Assembly (NCBI RefSeq): GCF_900103805.1 | Contig: NZ_FNIB01000006.1 | Span: 62,001 to 126,000, forward strand | Reading direction: 5' to 3' | Origin: Cryobacterium flavum | GTDB taxonomy: Bacteria > Actinomycetota > Actinomycetes > Actinomycetales > Microbacteriaceae | Length of the DNA: 64,000 nucleotides | In this document: positions 51,167 to 59,991 of the stretch, one piece after another | How positions within the stretch are numbered: position 1 is the first letter of the stretch | How the letters are laid out: each line of letters opens with the position of its first letter | Notes under the pieces: generated by a model | Seen by the model: only the letters and a program-made list of their open reading frames with translations | Databases searched by the model: none | What the model was told of the DNA's origin: nothing | Made by a program: the position numbers and the translations under genes

Positions 51167-52811
51167 ACACCGGAACTCTGAGCACATCGTGCTGGTCGGC
51201 TACGGCCCGGTCGGTGCCCGTTTCGTCGACGAGCTGCTGCCGCTCGTGCGGCAGGGCGCGGCGATACTGACCGTAGTCGGGGCCGAGAGCGCGGACGCCT
51301 ACAACCGGGTGCTCATCGCCGAATATGCCGTCGGCAACGCCGACCGGGAGAGCCTGGATATCACCGACACGCTCGCCGCCCGAGAGGCTGGCGTGCACCT
51401 GCGCCTGGGCCTGAGCGTCACGGCCATCCTCCGCAGTCGCCGTGCGGTGTCGCTCAGCGATGACACGCTGTTGCGCTACGACCGGCTCGTGCTCGCCACC
51501 GGCGCCCGTGCCAACGTGCCCACCCTCGACGGCGTCACCCGCGTACACCGCGATCGCCAGGCGCCGCCAGCGGATGCCGCCACCCTCGACACCAGCGGCG
51601 CCCCACTCCCGCGCGGGGTCACCGTGCTGCGTGACCTCGACGACGCGCAGCGGGTGCTCGCGGCCGTGACTGCCGGAGCCCGCATCGTCGTGCTCGGCGC
51701 GGGCGTGCTCGGTGTGGAGATTGCTCTCGCTGCGGCGACCGCCGGTGCCCAGGCCTGCGTGGTTTATCACGGCGAGATTCCCATGGCACGCAACCTCGAC
51801 CGCGGCGGCGGCAGCGTGCTCGCGCAGAGCGCCCGCCGGGCCGGCGTGACCATGGTCAACCACTCTCGCGCCGAGAGCCTGCTCTTTCACGAGGACGACG
51901 ACGGAGTGGACCGGTTCGACGCCCTGATCTGTGCTGACGGCAAGCAGATCCACGGCGACCTGCTGCTGCTCTCCTGCGGTGTCGGCGCCCGCATCGAGCT
52001 GGCCCAGCTGGCGGCCCTGCCGGTGTCGACCGGAATCCTGGTCGATGAAAACCTACAGAGCTGGGGAGACCCGCGCATCTACGCGATCGGCGACTGCGCG
52101 CACGTGGCTCCTGCGCCTCGCGCCGGCGCTTCCACCGCGCTGCCCTCCGGCGGGCCCAGCGGCCTGATCGGGCCGGGCTGGCGCCAGGCCGACTGGTTGG
52201 CAGCGCGATTCACCGTCGAGATGGTAGGCCGGGGTGCGGCGTTGCCGCTGGCGGCTTCGGTGTCGGCCGTGGTCATGCTGAAGTCCGAGGGCATCGACGT
52301 CGTGTCGGTGGGAAACACTGGCGCCGACCCGTGGGATCGTGCCGCTGATAACGCCAGCATCGACGCCCACGCTGCCGGCTGCTCCGGGGCACCGCTGAGC
52401 GTCTCGCAGTGGGCCGACCCCGAGCACGGGCGCTACGTGAAAATGGTCACCCGTGACGGTATTCTCGAGGGGTTCGTCTGCGTCGGCATGCCGCGCACCG
52501 CCGCCGAACTGACGCTGCTGTTCGAGCGCGGCAGCGAACTGCCAGCCGATCGCTCCGTCCTGCTGCGCTACGACGGGCCGGACTACGAGCCCTCCGCGGG
52601 CAGTGCGTTCGACCCGGGTGCGACCGTGTGCTGGTGCAACGGGGTCACGGTCGGAGCCATCGCCGACTCGGCCGCGGCCGGCAACACCAGCGTCGCCTGC
52701 ATCAGCTCTGCCACCAGGGCCGGCACCGGATGCGGCGGCTGCAAAATGCGCATCATCGACGTTCTCGAGCGCTTCGCCACGTCCGAGCCCGCCGCTGGAA
52801 CAGCCGGGTAG
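51159..52811 (+). CDS. nasB: Nitrate reductase electron-transfer subunit: FAD/NAD(P) oxidoreductase with BFD-like [2Fe-2S] domain
   Basis: The 550-residue flavoprotein has an N-terminal NirB-like FAD domain ([19 protein letters not shown] near 9-27) and an NAD(P)-binding stretch ([19 protein letters not shown]). The C-terminal BFD-like [2Fe-2S] domain has four Cys: Cys491, Cys493, Cys525 and Cys528 (CWC and CGGC). It passes electrons from NAD(P)H to NasA. It has no nitrite reductase domain, so nitrite reduction must be encoded elsewhere. It starts inside the end of nasA. Confidence 0.88.
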   Translation: MSEHRNSEHIVLVGYGPVGARFVDELLPLVRQGAAILTVVGAESADAYNRVLIAEYAVGNADRESLDITDTLAAREAGVHLRLGLSVTAILRSRRAVSLSDDTLLRYDRLVLATGARANVPTLDGVTRVHRDRQAPPADAATLDTSGAPLPRGVTVLRDLDDAQRVLAAVTAGARIVVLGAGVLGVEIALAAATAGAQACVVYHGEIPMARNLDRGGGSVLAQSARRAGVTMVNHSRAESLLFHEDDDGVDRFDALICADGKQIHGDLLLLSCGVGARIELAQLAALPVSTGILVDENLQSWGDPRIYAIGDCAHVAPAPRAGASTALPSGGPSGLIGPGWRQADWLAARFTVEMVGRGAALPLAASVSAVVMLKSEGIDVVSVGNTGADPWDRAADNASIDAHAAGCSGAPLSVSQWADPEHGRYVKMVTRDGILEGFVCVGMPRTAAELTLLFERGSELPADRSVLLRYDGPDYEPSAGSAFDPGATVCWCNGVTVGAIADSAAAGNTSVACISSATRAGTGCGGCKMRIIDVLERFATSEPAAGTAG

Positions 52812-52939
52812 GCATCCGTTTCTCCCGGATTTCTAGGGAAAATGTTACAACCCAAGAAAATGCTGAGCTTTACCCGGTTTCGCCACGGGTGTGGCCGTTA
52901 CACTGCTGCACGACCGACTTGATTCGAGGGAGAATTTAC

Positions 52940-53152
52940 ATGCTCAGCAACCTGACCGGATGGCATTTTCTGATCATTCTCGTCGTGATTCTGCTCTTGT
53001 TCGGCGCTCCGAAACTGCCAGGGCTCGCCCGCAGTCTCGGTCAGTCGATGAAGATCTTCAAGAGCGAGATCACCCCGGAGCGCACCGAGGAAACACCGAC
53101 CGACAGCAGCTCCGGCACCGATTCGAGCGGCATGCCGAACCCGAAGGTCTAG
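52940..53152 (+). CDS. tatA: Sec-independent protein translocase TatA
   Basis: The 70-residue TatA has an N-terminal membrane helix ([23 protein letters not shown]) and the amphipathic helix with [15 protein letters not shown], then a Ser/Thr/Asp-rich tail. It forms the pore of the twin-arginine pathway with TatC, encoded 6 nt downstream. An AGGGAGAA ribosome binding site precedes the ATG. Confidence 0.92.
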   Translation: MLSNLTGWHFLIILVVILLLFGAPKLPGLARSLGQSMKIFKSEITPERTEETPTDSSSGTDSSGMPNPKV

Positions 53153-53157
53153 GCCAG

Positions 53158-53973
53158 ATGGTCGTGCAGGGGGTGCGGAGCGCCCCGGATAAAGGTGCAA
53201 ACAAGCGCACAGGCAAGATGTCTCTCGGACAGCACCTGCTGGAGTTGCGCAAGCGGCTCTTTCTGGCGGCCCTCGGCATCCTGGTCGGTGCGATCGCCGG
53301 CTGGTTTCTGTCGAGTTTCGTCTGGGACGGCCTGCGCGAGCCGATCTACGCGATCGTGCGAGCCCAGAATCGCAACGCGCAGATCAACTACCCCGACATT
53401 ACGAGTGCGTTCGACCTCAAACTGCGCATCTCGTTCTATGTCGGCCTGATCGTCTCGAGCCCGATGTGGCTCTACCAGATTTTCGCGTTTCTCACCCCCG
53501 GGCTCACCCGCAAGGAAAAGCAGTACACCTTCGGTTTCTTCTTCACTGCCGTGCCGCTGTTTCTGGCTGGGTGCGCGGCCGGTTGGTACGTGCTGCCGCA
53601 CGTGGTCGAGCTCATGACGAGCTTTGCGCCCCGACAGGATGCTGCGCTCATCAACGCGCAGAACTACTTCGACTTCGTGCTCAAGCTCATGATCGCCATC
53701 GGAATCGCGTTCGTGCTGCCGGTGTTCATCGTGCTGCTGAACTTCGCCGGGGTGATCAGCGCGCGCTCTATCATCAAATCCTGGCGCGTGGCGATGCTCG
53801 TCATTATTCTGTTCACCGCCATCGCGACCCCGGCCGCCGACCTGGTGTCGATGTTCCTGCTCGCCATTCCCATGGTGGTGCTCTACTTCGCCGCCTACGG
53901 TATCGCGGTGCTCCACGATCGCCGGGTGGCTCGCCGGCTACCCCCGGTCGGCAGCGACGGGCTCCTGCTCTGA
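53158..53973 (+). CDS. tatC: Sec-independent protein translocase TatC
   Basis: The 271-residue TatC has six predicted membrane helices and the signature Glu/Phe loops (MSLGQHLLELRKRLFLAALG near 21-40; PGLTRKEKQYTFGFFFTAVPLFLAG). It recognises twin-arginine signal peptides. The basic N-terminal 20 residues are a common actinobacterial extension. It is co-transcribed with tatA. A Tat substrate gene lies 220 bp downstream. Confidence 0.93.
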   Translation: MVVQGVRSAPDKGANKRTGKMSLGQHLLELRKRLFLAALGILVGAIAGWFLSSFVWDGLREPIYAIVRAQNRNAQINYPDITSAFDLKLRISFYVGLIVSSPMWLYQIFAFLTPGLTRKEKQYTFGFFFTAVPLFLAGCAAGWYVLPHVVELMTSFAPRQDAALINAQNYFDFVLKLMIAIGIAFVLPVFIVLLNFAGVISARSIIKSWRVAMLVIILFTAIATPAADLVSMFLLAIPMVVLYFAAYGIAVLHDRRVARRLPPVGSDGLLL

Positions 53974-54195
53974 CTCGCTAGCTGGCACGAGCGGGCGCGG
54001 GCCGCCGGCATCCGCTCTGCTGGCGTCCAGTCGCGCCGGAAAACATACAGAACGCAAAAACCTACAAAGTGAGCATAATTCTTATCGTTTGCTTACGTCC
54101 GTGTCCAGCCATCCGGGAGATTGATTTGAGCGGGTAGGTTGCCGTTGTTACTTCAGACACACCCGGCACATTCGCCAATCGACAGGAGAACAAGG

Positions 54196-55149
54196 ATGTT
54201 TGATCAGGGTTTCATTACCAGCGCTATCAACCGCAGTGCAGAGAATTCTTCGGATCGCCGAAACTTTCTGCGGGCGGCTGGTGTGGCCGGGTTCGGTGTG
54301 GGAGCAGCCATGCTCGCCACTGGCTCACCGGCTTTGGCCGCGGAATCGACCGGCCCGGCAGCCGCGCCGAGTGACGCGTCCATTTTGAACTTCGCACTCA
54401 ACCTCGAGTACCTCGAGGCAGAGTTCTATCTGCGGGCCACGACCGGCAGCGGGCTGCCCGACAGCATGACGACCGGAACCGGTACCCGCGGCGGCGTGAC
54501 CGGTGGTCGGATGGTGCACTTCAAGACGTCGATCATCAAGAAGTACGCCGCCGAGATCGCCGCCGACGAGAAAGCTCACGTGGCCTTCCTGCGGTCCGCG
54601 CTCGGCAGCGTCGCCGTGTCACGCCCCAAGATCAACCTCGACGCGAGCTTCACCGCCGCCGCCCAGGCGGCCGGACTGGTCAAGCCCGGACAGAAATTCG
54701 ATGTGTACGCGAACGAGGCGAACTTTCTGTTCGGCGCGTTCATCTTCGAAGACGTCGGAGTCACCGCCTACAAGGGTGCGGCGCCACTGATCTCGAACAA
54801 GACCTACCTCGAGGCGGCCGCCGGCCTGCTCGCGGTCGAGGCCTACCACGCCGGCGTCATCCGCAGCACGCTCTACGCGCTCGGTGTGGCGCTGCCCTCG
54901 GTGTACACGACCGTGCAGGCGATCTCCGATGTGCGCGACGCCGTCGACGGCCCGACCGACCTCGACCAAGGCATCGGCAACGCATCGAAGGCGAACCTCG
55001 TGCCGACCGACGCCAATGGCCTGGTGTTCAGCCGCAGCGCCGCCCAGGTGCTCAACATCACCTATCTCAACGCGGCTCCGGTGCGTTCGGGCGGGTTCTT
55101 CCCGGCCGGCGTGAACGGTGTCATCAACACCAGCGGTGCCAACGGCTAG
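54196..55149 (+). CDS. Tat-exported ferritin-like domain protein
   Basis: The 317-residue protein has a twin-arginine signal, DRRNFLRAAGVAGFGVGAAM with Arg21-Arg22 and a likely cut after SPALA near 48. The mature part is a ferritin-like four-helix bundle with LNFALNLEYLEAEFYLR and DEKAHVAFLRSAL, whose Glu/His residues match the diiron ligand pattern (E, ExxH). Relatives include plant desiccation-related PCC13-62-like proteins. It sits right after tatA-tatC and should be their substrate. The ATG is 54196, after a GGAG-type ribosome binding site. Confidence 0.8.
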   Translation: MFDQGFITSAINRSAENSSDRRNFLRAAGVAGFGVGAAMLATGSPALAAESTGPAAAPSDASILNFALNLEYLEAEFYLRATTGSGLPDSMTTGTGTRGGVTGGRMVHFKTSIIKKYAAEIAADEKAHVAFLRSALGSVAVSRPKINLDASFTAAAQAAGLVKPGQKFDVYANEANFLFGAFIFEDVGVTAYKGAAPLISNKTYLEAAAGLLAVEAYHAGVIRSTLYALGVALPSVYTTVQAISDVRDAVDGPTDLDQGIGNASKANLVPTDANGLVFSRSAAQVLNITYLNAAPVRSGGFFPAGVNGVINTSGANG

Positions 55150-55170
55150 CCCGTCATCCCAAAGCGCGCG

Positions 55171-55222
55171 GGAGTTGCGCCAGTACGCGGGAGGCGAAAC
55201 TCCGGCGTACTGGCGCAGCTCC
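55171..55222. terminator. Long nested hairpin after the ferritin-like gene
   Basis: 18-base arms (55171-55188 and 55205-55222), complementary but for one G-T pair, enclose GGAG/CTCC with a GCGAAA loop. It is 21 nt past the stop and marks the boundary of the pseudogene remnant. Confidence 0.7.
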
Positions 55223-55236
55223 AGCGTCGCGCGTGA

Positions 55237-55410
55237 CGCGGAAAAGTGCAGGTGGGGCCGCGAACACTGACAGTGACGGTGCGGGTGGCCGCTGAGGCCG
55301 AGCGGGCGACACTGTGGCGCGACGTGATCGTGGCGAGGGCGTTGTTCTTCGCGCCCTACGAGCACAAGGCCGGCTGCACCGTGCCGATCGCGGTGCTTTG
55401 CCCACGCTAG
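55237..55410 (+). pseudogene. C-terminal remnant of a deazaflavin-dependent (Ddn/F420) nitroreductase-family gene
   Basis: A 57-codon open stretch translates to ...VGPRTLTVTVRVAAEAER and ATLWRDVIVARALFFAPYEH then KAGCTVPIAVLCPR-stop. This matches the end of F420H2-dependent nitroreductase/quinone reductase family proteins (the Val-x-Val-x-Ala-Arg-Val strand, the ER-x-x-LW helix and the Tyr...IPVVVL ending). It has no start codon, is preceded by a stop at 55234, and starts right after a nested hairpin. The N-terminal two thirds are missing. It is too short to be functional. Confidence 0.65.
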
Positions 55411-55471
55411 ACCGGCCCGGGTGCAGGTTCAATCATGAGCTCGGCAGGCAAACCTACGCCCAGCGCGTCAC

Positions 55472-57109
55472 TTACGAGACGGACACCGAAATCTCGTGCA
55501 GTCCGGTGGCCCCGTCGGGCGCGACGTCGGCGGTGGCCGACGTTTGCACGAGACCCTCGGCATCCGTTGCCCGCACCTTGACGGTATGGTTACCGATGGT
55601 CGCATCGCTCCAGGTGTAGGCCCACTGCCGCCAGGTGTCGACGGAGATCGCGTCGGCGAGGGTGGCGTCCTTCCACGGGCCGTCGTCGATCTGCACGGAG
55701 ACACTGCTCACTCCCACGTGCTGCGACCAGGCGACGCCGGCGATGACGACGGATCCGGCGGGCACCGAGGTGCCGTCGCGCGGCACGTCGACCCGGGAGG
55801 ACAGCTTGACCGGGCCGAGTTCGGACCAGCCTCGCGGAGTCCAGTAGCCCTGTTCCTGATCGAATCGGGTGAGTTTGAGCTCGACGACCCACTTCGTGGC
55901 CGAGACGTAGCCATACAGCCCGGGCACGACCATGCGCACCGGGTAGCCGTGCTCGAGCGGCAGTGGTTCGCCGTTCATACCCACGGCAAGAATGGCGTTG
56001 CGACCGTCGGTCAGCGCTTCGATCGGGGTGCCGGCCGTGAAGCCGTCCTGGCTCGTGGAGAGCACCATATCCGCCCCGCTCGTGGGCGTGGCGCGGGCCA
56101 GCAGCTCGCGAATCGGGTAGCCGAGCCAGGTGGCATTACCGATCAGGTCGCCGCCGACGTAGTTCGACACACAGGCCAGGGTGGTCGTGCTCTCCTCGAG
56201 TGGCAGCGCGAGCAGCTCGGCGAAGTCGATCTCGACCTCATTCTCGACCATGCCGGTGACTCTCAGCCGCCAGGTCGTGGGGTCGATCCGCGGCACGCTC
56301 AGGGCGGTGTCGATGCGATAGAAGTCCGCGTTCGGCGTGATCAGCGGGGTGATGCCCGCCACGTCGAGGCTCGCCCCGGCCGGTATTGCGGCCTGCCGAA
56401 CGGATGCCGCTGGCAGCGTGAATAACGCGCGCGCGGCATCCGCTGCCCTGGTCGCTGCGGCGCTGAGCTGGCCGCCGACCAGGGCGAGCAGCCCGATGCC
56501 CGCAGTGACGCCGGTGTAGACGAGAACGCGGCGGCGGTCGGGGCCAGGCGTTTCGGCGCGGTCCGAGGTGTCAAAGGGTGCGCCCGGTTTGAGCGCCCCG
56601 TCGCGTGTGGCGGCGGTGCTCTCGGTGGCTCGAAGTATCGGCAGCCTCGTGGTGAGGAAGGTCAGCGCGATCGCGGCGACCCCCATGGCGACAACCGCCG
56701 GCACCGCGTCGAGGGTGGAGGCGCTCGAGCGGGAGAGCGCCGCGAACAGGGCGATCGCGCCGATCAGCACGACAAGCAGACGGCCGAACGGCGGACGCCT
56801 CGATTCAAGAATGCCGGCCAGAGCGGCGACCACGGCCAACACGAGCACGATGGTGACGATGAGCACGAACTTGTCGGCCGTGCCGAACAAGCCGATCACG
56901 AGTTCTTTGACACCGGGCGGAACAATGTCGATGACGAGCGCGCCGACGGTCAGCACCGGGCTCGCGCCGGGGGCGATCCATGCGGCAGTCAGCTCGGCCA
57001 GGCCCAGGCCGGCCAGGGCTGCGGCGAGTCCCGCGGCCGCCGGGCGCCAGAGGGCCCGGGCGCGGCGGGGGGTCGCAGCCGCAGCGGTATCGGGGGTGAC
57101 ATAAACCAT
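55472..57109 (-). CDS. Membrane-anchored sulfite-oxidase-family molybdopterin protein
   Basis: The 545-residue protein has an N-terminal membrane domain of about four or five helices (roughly 23-210), then a sulfite-oxidase-fold catalytic domain. The Mo-ligand Cys is near 313 in TTLACVSNYVGGD. PVRMVVPGLYGYVSATKWVVEL and the C-terminal dimerisation domain (AWSQHVGVSSVSVQIDDG) are standard. It is close to the YedY-like group, whose physiological substrates are unclear. The start has TAGGCT six bases before the ATG, so it is leaderless. Confidence 0.85.
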   Translation of the reverse strand: MVYVTPDTAAAATPRRARALWRPAAAGLAAALAGLGLAELTAAWIAPGASPVLTVGALVIDIVPPGVKELVIGLFGTADKFVLIVTIVLVLAVVAALAGILESRRPPFGRLLVVLIGAIALFAALSRSSASTLDAVPAVVAMGVAAIALTFLTTRLPILRATESTAATRDGALKPGAPFDTSDRAETPGPDRRRVLVYTGVTAGIGLLALVGGQLSAAATRAADAARALFTLPAASVRQAAIPAGASLDVAGITPLITPNADFYRIDTALSVPRIDPTTWRLRVTGMVENEVEIDFAELLALPLEESTTTLACVSNYVGGDLIGNATWLGYPIRELLARATPTSGADMVLSTSQDGFTAGTPIEALTDGRNAILAVGMNGEPLPLEHGYPVRMVVPGLYGYVSATKWVVELKLTRFDQEQGYWTPRGWSELGPVKLSSRVDVPRDGTSVPAGSVVIAGVAWSQHVGVSSVSVQIDDGPWKDATLADAISVDTWRQWAYTWSDATIGNHTVKVRATDAEGLVQTSATADVAPDGATGLHEISVSVS

Positions 57110-57115
57110 GCCGCC

Positions 57116-57121
57116 AGCCTA
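57116..57121 (-). promoter_or_regulatory. -10 hexamer of a leaderless promoter for the sulfite-oxidase-like gene
   Basis: TAGGCT on the minus strand, six bases before the ATG at 57109. Confidence 0.5.
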
Positions 57122-57203
57122 GAACCGGCGGCTGTGATTAGCACTCTGCCCGGGGTCCGCGCCGGTTTCGTCAGACATCCGTCACATCTTGGCTCCGGGT
57201 TTG

Positions 57204-57288
57204 GTGGCTAAGTCAGGAGATCGGCGCTGACATGACCGATTGCCCCGCCTTCGTGCACCTTTCCGAGGGGATTTCCTGAATTAGCCAC
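57204..57288. repeat. 85-bp element bounded by 19-bp inverted repeats
   Basis: GTGGCTAAGTCAGGAGATC (57204-57222) and the opposing GATTTCCTGAATTAGCCAC (57270-57288) match at 17 of 19 positions as an inverted repeat, with 47 bases between. It lies in the divergent region between the sulfite-oxidase-like and helicase genes, so it cannot be their terminator. Compare 12421-12512. Confidence 0.65.
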
Positions 57289-57355
57289 GGGGGAGGGACG
57301 GCGTGGGTACCGTTCGGGGGCGGGAGCGGCAGAAGTAGTGCAGTGTTAAGGGACT

Positions 57356-59854
57356 ATGTCTTTGCTTGCGCGCCTCGAAAACGAAACCGACCCCGACGTT
57401 CTCTTCGAGGCGTTCGAATCCTGGGCGACCGACCAAGGCCTCACCCTGTACCCGGCCCAGGAGGAGGCGGTCATCGAGATCGTCTCCGGGGCCAACCTGA
57501 TCCTCAGCACCCCGACCGGAACCGGCAAGTCGCTCGTGGCCGTCGGCGCGCACTTCGCCGCGCTCTCGGCCGGCAAGCGCAGCTTCTACACCGCGCCAAT
57601 CAAAGCCCTCGTGAGCGAGAAGTTCTTCTCCCTGGTCGAAACCTTCGGCGCCGAGAACGTCGGCATGATGACCGGCGACTCGAGCGTCAACGCCGACGCC
57701 CCGATCATCTGCTGCACCGCCGAGATTCTCGCCAACCTGGCACTGCGTAACGGCGAAGACACCGAGGTCGACCTCGTCGTGATGGACGAGTTCCATTTCT
57801 ACGGCGACCCGGAACGCGGCTGGGCCTGGCAGGTGCCGCTGTTGCTCCTGCCGCGCGTGCAGTTCATCCTCATGTCGGCCACCCTCGGCGACGTGAAATT
57901 CATCAGTGACGACCTGACCCGGCGCACCGGGCGGCCAACCGCCGTCGTCACCGGGGTGGAACGCCCGGTCCCGCTCAGCTACTACTACGAGCAGACGCCG
58001 GTGCATGAAACGGTCGAAGAGCTGCTGCACACCGACAAAGCGCCGGTCTACATCGTGCATTTCTCCCAGGCGGCCGCCCTGGAACGCGCGCAGGCCCTCG
58101 CGAGCGCCAAGGTCGCCACTCGTGAACAGCGCGACGTCATCGCCGAACTGATCGGCGAGTTCCGGTTCACGACGAGTTTCGGCAAGACCCTGTCGCGGCT
58201 CATCCGCATGGGAATCGGCGTGCACCACGCCGGCATGCTGCCCAAGTATCGGCGGCTGGTCGAGCAGCTCGCGCAGCGCGGCTACCTGCGGGTGATCTGC
58301 GGCACGGACACCCTCGGCGTCGGCATCAACGTACCGATTCGCACCGTGCTGTTCACCGCTCTCACCAAATACGACGGCGTGAAAATGCGCCAGGTGAACG
58401 TGCGGGAGTTTCACCAAATCGCAGGGAGGGCCGGGCGGGCCGGCTACGACACGGCTGGCACGGTGGTCATCCAGGCGCCGGAGCACGAGAGCGAGAACCT
58501 CAAGGCCATCGAGAAGGCCGGCGACAACCCGAAGAAGAAGCGCAAGATCGTGCGCAAAAAGGCGCCGGACGGCTTCGTGTCCTGGGGCGAACCAAGCTTT
58601 CGCCGTCTGGTCGATGCCGAACCCGAGACTCTGTCGCCCTCCATGCAGATGACCGCGGCGATGCTCATCAACGTGATCGGGCGCGGCGGCGATGCCTTCG
58701 CCCACGTGCACTCCCTGGTCTTTGACAACCACGAACCGTGGCGCCGCCAGCTGGTGTTGGCCCGACGCGCCCTGGGCATCTACAAGACCCTGCGTGAAGC
58801 TGGAATTGTGGAGCAGAGCGCGAGCGGCAGCATCCGTTTGACCGTTGACCTGCAGGCGAATTTTGCGCTCAACCAGCCGCTGTCACCGTTTGCGCTGGCC
58901 GCGTTCGAACTGCTCGACCCGGAATCGCCTACCTACTCGCTCGACATGATCTCGATTCTGGAGTCGACCCTCGACAACCCGCGGCCCGTGCTCATGGGGC
59001 AACAGTTTGCCGCCCGGGGTGAGGCCGTGAACGCGATGAAGCGCGAGGGCATCGAATACGACGAGCGGATGGCGCTGCTCGAGGAGATCACGCACCCCAA
59101 GCCGCTCGAAGAACTGTTGAACTACACCTTCGACACCTATAAGGCTTCGCAGCCGTGGATCGCGGACTTCGAGCTCCGGCCCAAGTCCGTGGTGCGCGAT
59201 ATGTATGAGCGGGCGATGTCGTTCGGCGAGTTCATCGCGTTCTACAAGCTGGCCCGCAGCGAGGGCGTGGTGTTGCGCTACCTCTCGGACGCCTATCGGG
59301 CCGCGCGGCAGACCATTCCCGACGAGGCCAAGAACGAAGACCTGCTCGACCTCATCGAATGGCTCGGCGAACTCGTGCGTCAGGTGGACTCGAGCCTGCT
59401 CGACGAGTGGGAAGAGCTGCTGCACCCCGACTTGGCCGCGCACGAAGCGGATGCCCACGCGATCCTGCCGCCGCCGCCTCGCCGCCTGACCACCAACGTG
59501 CGGGCGTTCCGCATTCTGGTGCGCAACGAGCTGTTCCGTCGGGTGCAGTTGGCCGCGCTGGAACACTACGACGAGCTCGGTGAACTCGATCGCGAGCATG
59601 GCTACTCGGCCGATGTCTGGGCAGACGCGATGGACGGCTACTTCGCCGAGCACGACGAGCTACTCACCGGCGGCAACGCGCGCAGCTCCGACCTGCTCAT
59701 GATCGGGGAGGGCGTCGAGGAGTGGACCGTGTGGCAGATTCTCGACGACCCGGCCGGCGACCACGACTGGGGGATCAGCGCGAGCGTGAACCTGGCCGAT
59801 TCCGACGAGCTCGGCGCGGCGGTCGTGCGCGTCACCGGGGTGAACCGCCTTTAG
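57356..59854 (+). CDS. Ski2-like DEAD/DEAH helicase with DUF3516
   Basis: The 832-residue helicase has Walker A TPTGTGKS (52-59), motif II DEFH (144-147), motif III SATLGD, and motif VI QIAGRAGRAGYD. The C-terminal half (about 400-832) is the DUF3516 region found in actinobacterial relatives of yeast Ski2. It probably unwinds RNA or structured DNA; the substrate is not settled. An AAGGG ribosome binding site precedes ATG 57356. It ends at the convergent terminator near 59908. Confidence 0.9.
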   Translation: MSLLARLENETDPDVLFEAFESWATDQGLTLYPAQEEAVIEIVSGANLILSTPTGTGKSLVAVGAHFAALSAGKRSFYTAPIKALVSEKFFSLVETFGAENVGMMTGDSSVNADAPIICCTAEILANLALRNGEDTEVDLVVMDEFHFYGDPERGWAWQVPLLLLPRVQFILMSATLGDVKFISDDLTRRTGRPTAVVTGVERPVPLSYYYEQTPVHETVEELLHTDKAPVYIVHFSQAAALERAQALASAKVATREQRDVIAELIGEFRFTTSFGKTLSRLIRMGIGVHHAGMLPKYRRLVEQLAQRGYLRVICGTDTLGVGINVPIRTVLFTALTKYDGVKMRQVNVREFHQIAGRAGRAGYDTAGTVVIQAPEHESENLKAIEKAGDNPKKKRKIVRKKAPDGFVSWGEPSFRRLVDAEPETLSPSMQMTAAMLINVIGRGGDAFAHVHSLVFDNHEPWRRQLVLARRALGIYKTLREAGIVEQSASGSIRLTVDLQANFALNQPLSPFALAAFELLDPESPTYSLDMISILESTLDNPRPVLMGQQFAARGEAVNAMKREGIEYDERMALLEEITHPKPLEELLNYTFDTYKASQPWIADFELRPKSVVRDMYERAMSFGEFIAFYKLARSEGVVLRYLSDAYRAARQTIPDEAKNEDLLDLIEWLGELVRQVDSSLLDEWEELLHPDLAAHEADAHAILPPPPRRLTTNVRAFRILVRNELFRRVQLAALEHYDELGELDREHGYSADVWADAMDGYFAEHDELLTGGNARSSDLLMIGEGVEEWTVWQILDDPAGDHDWGISASVNLADSDELGAAVVRVTGVNRL

Positions 59855-59907
59855 CGCGGCGTCGCGCAGGCGCGTGCCAGTGGATCTGCCCAGGACTGCG
59901 CCCGATC

Positions 59908-59944
59908 TCGGTGGCCGCTAACGAACCGACCTAGCGGCCACCGA
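59908..59944. terminator. Bidirectional terminator between helicase and sulfurtransferase genes
   Basis: Perfect 13-bp stem (59908-59920 / 59932-59944) with an 11-base loop, between the two convergent stops. Confidence 0.85.
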
Positions 59945-59991
59945 ATTCCGGCGCGCTCATCCGCGGCGGGCGCCGGCGCGGGTGCTGTGGG

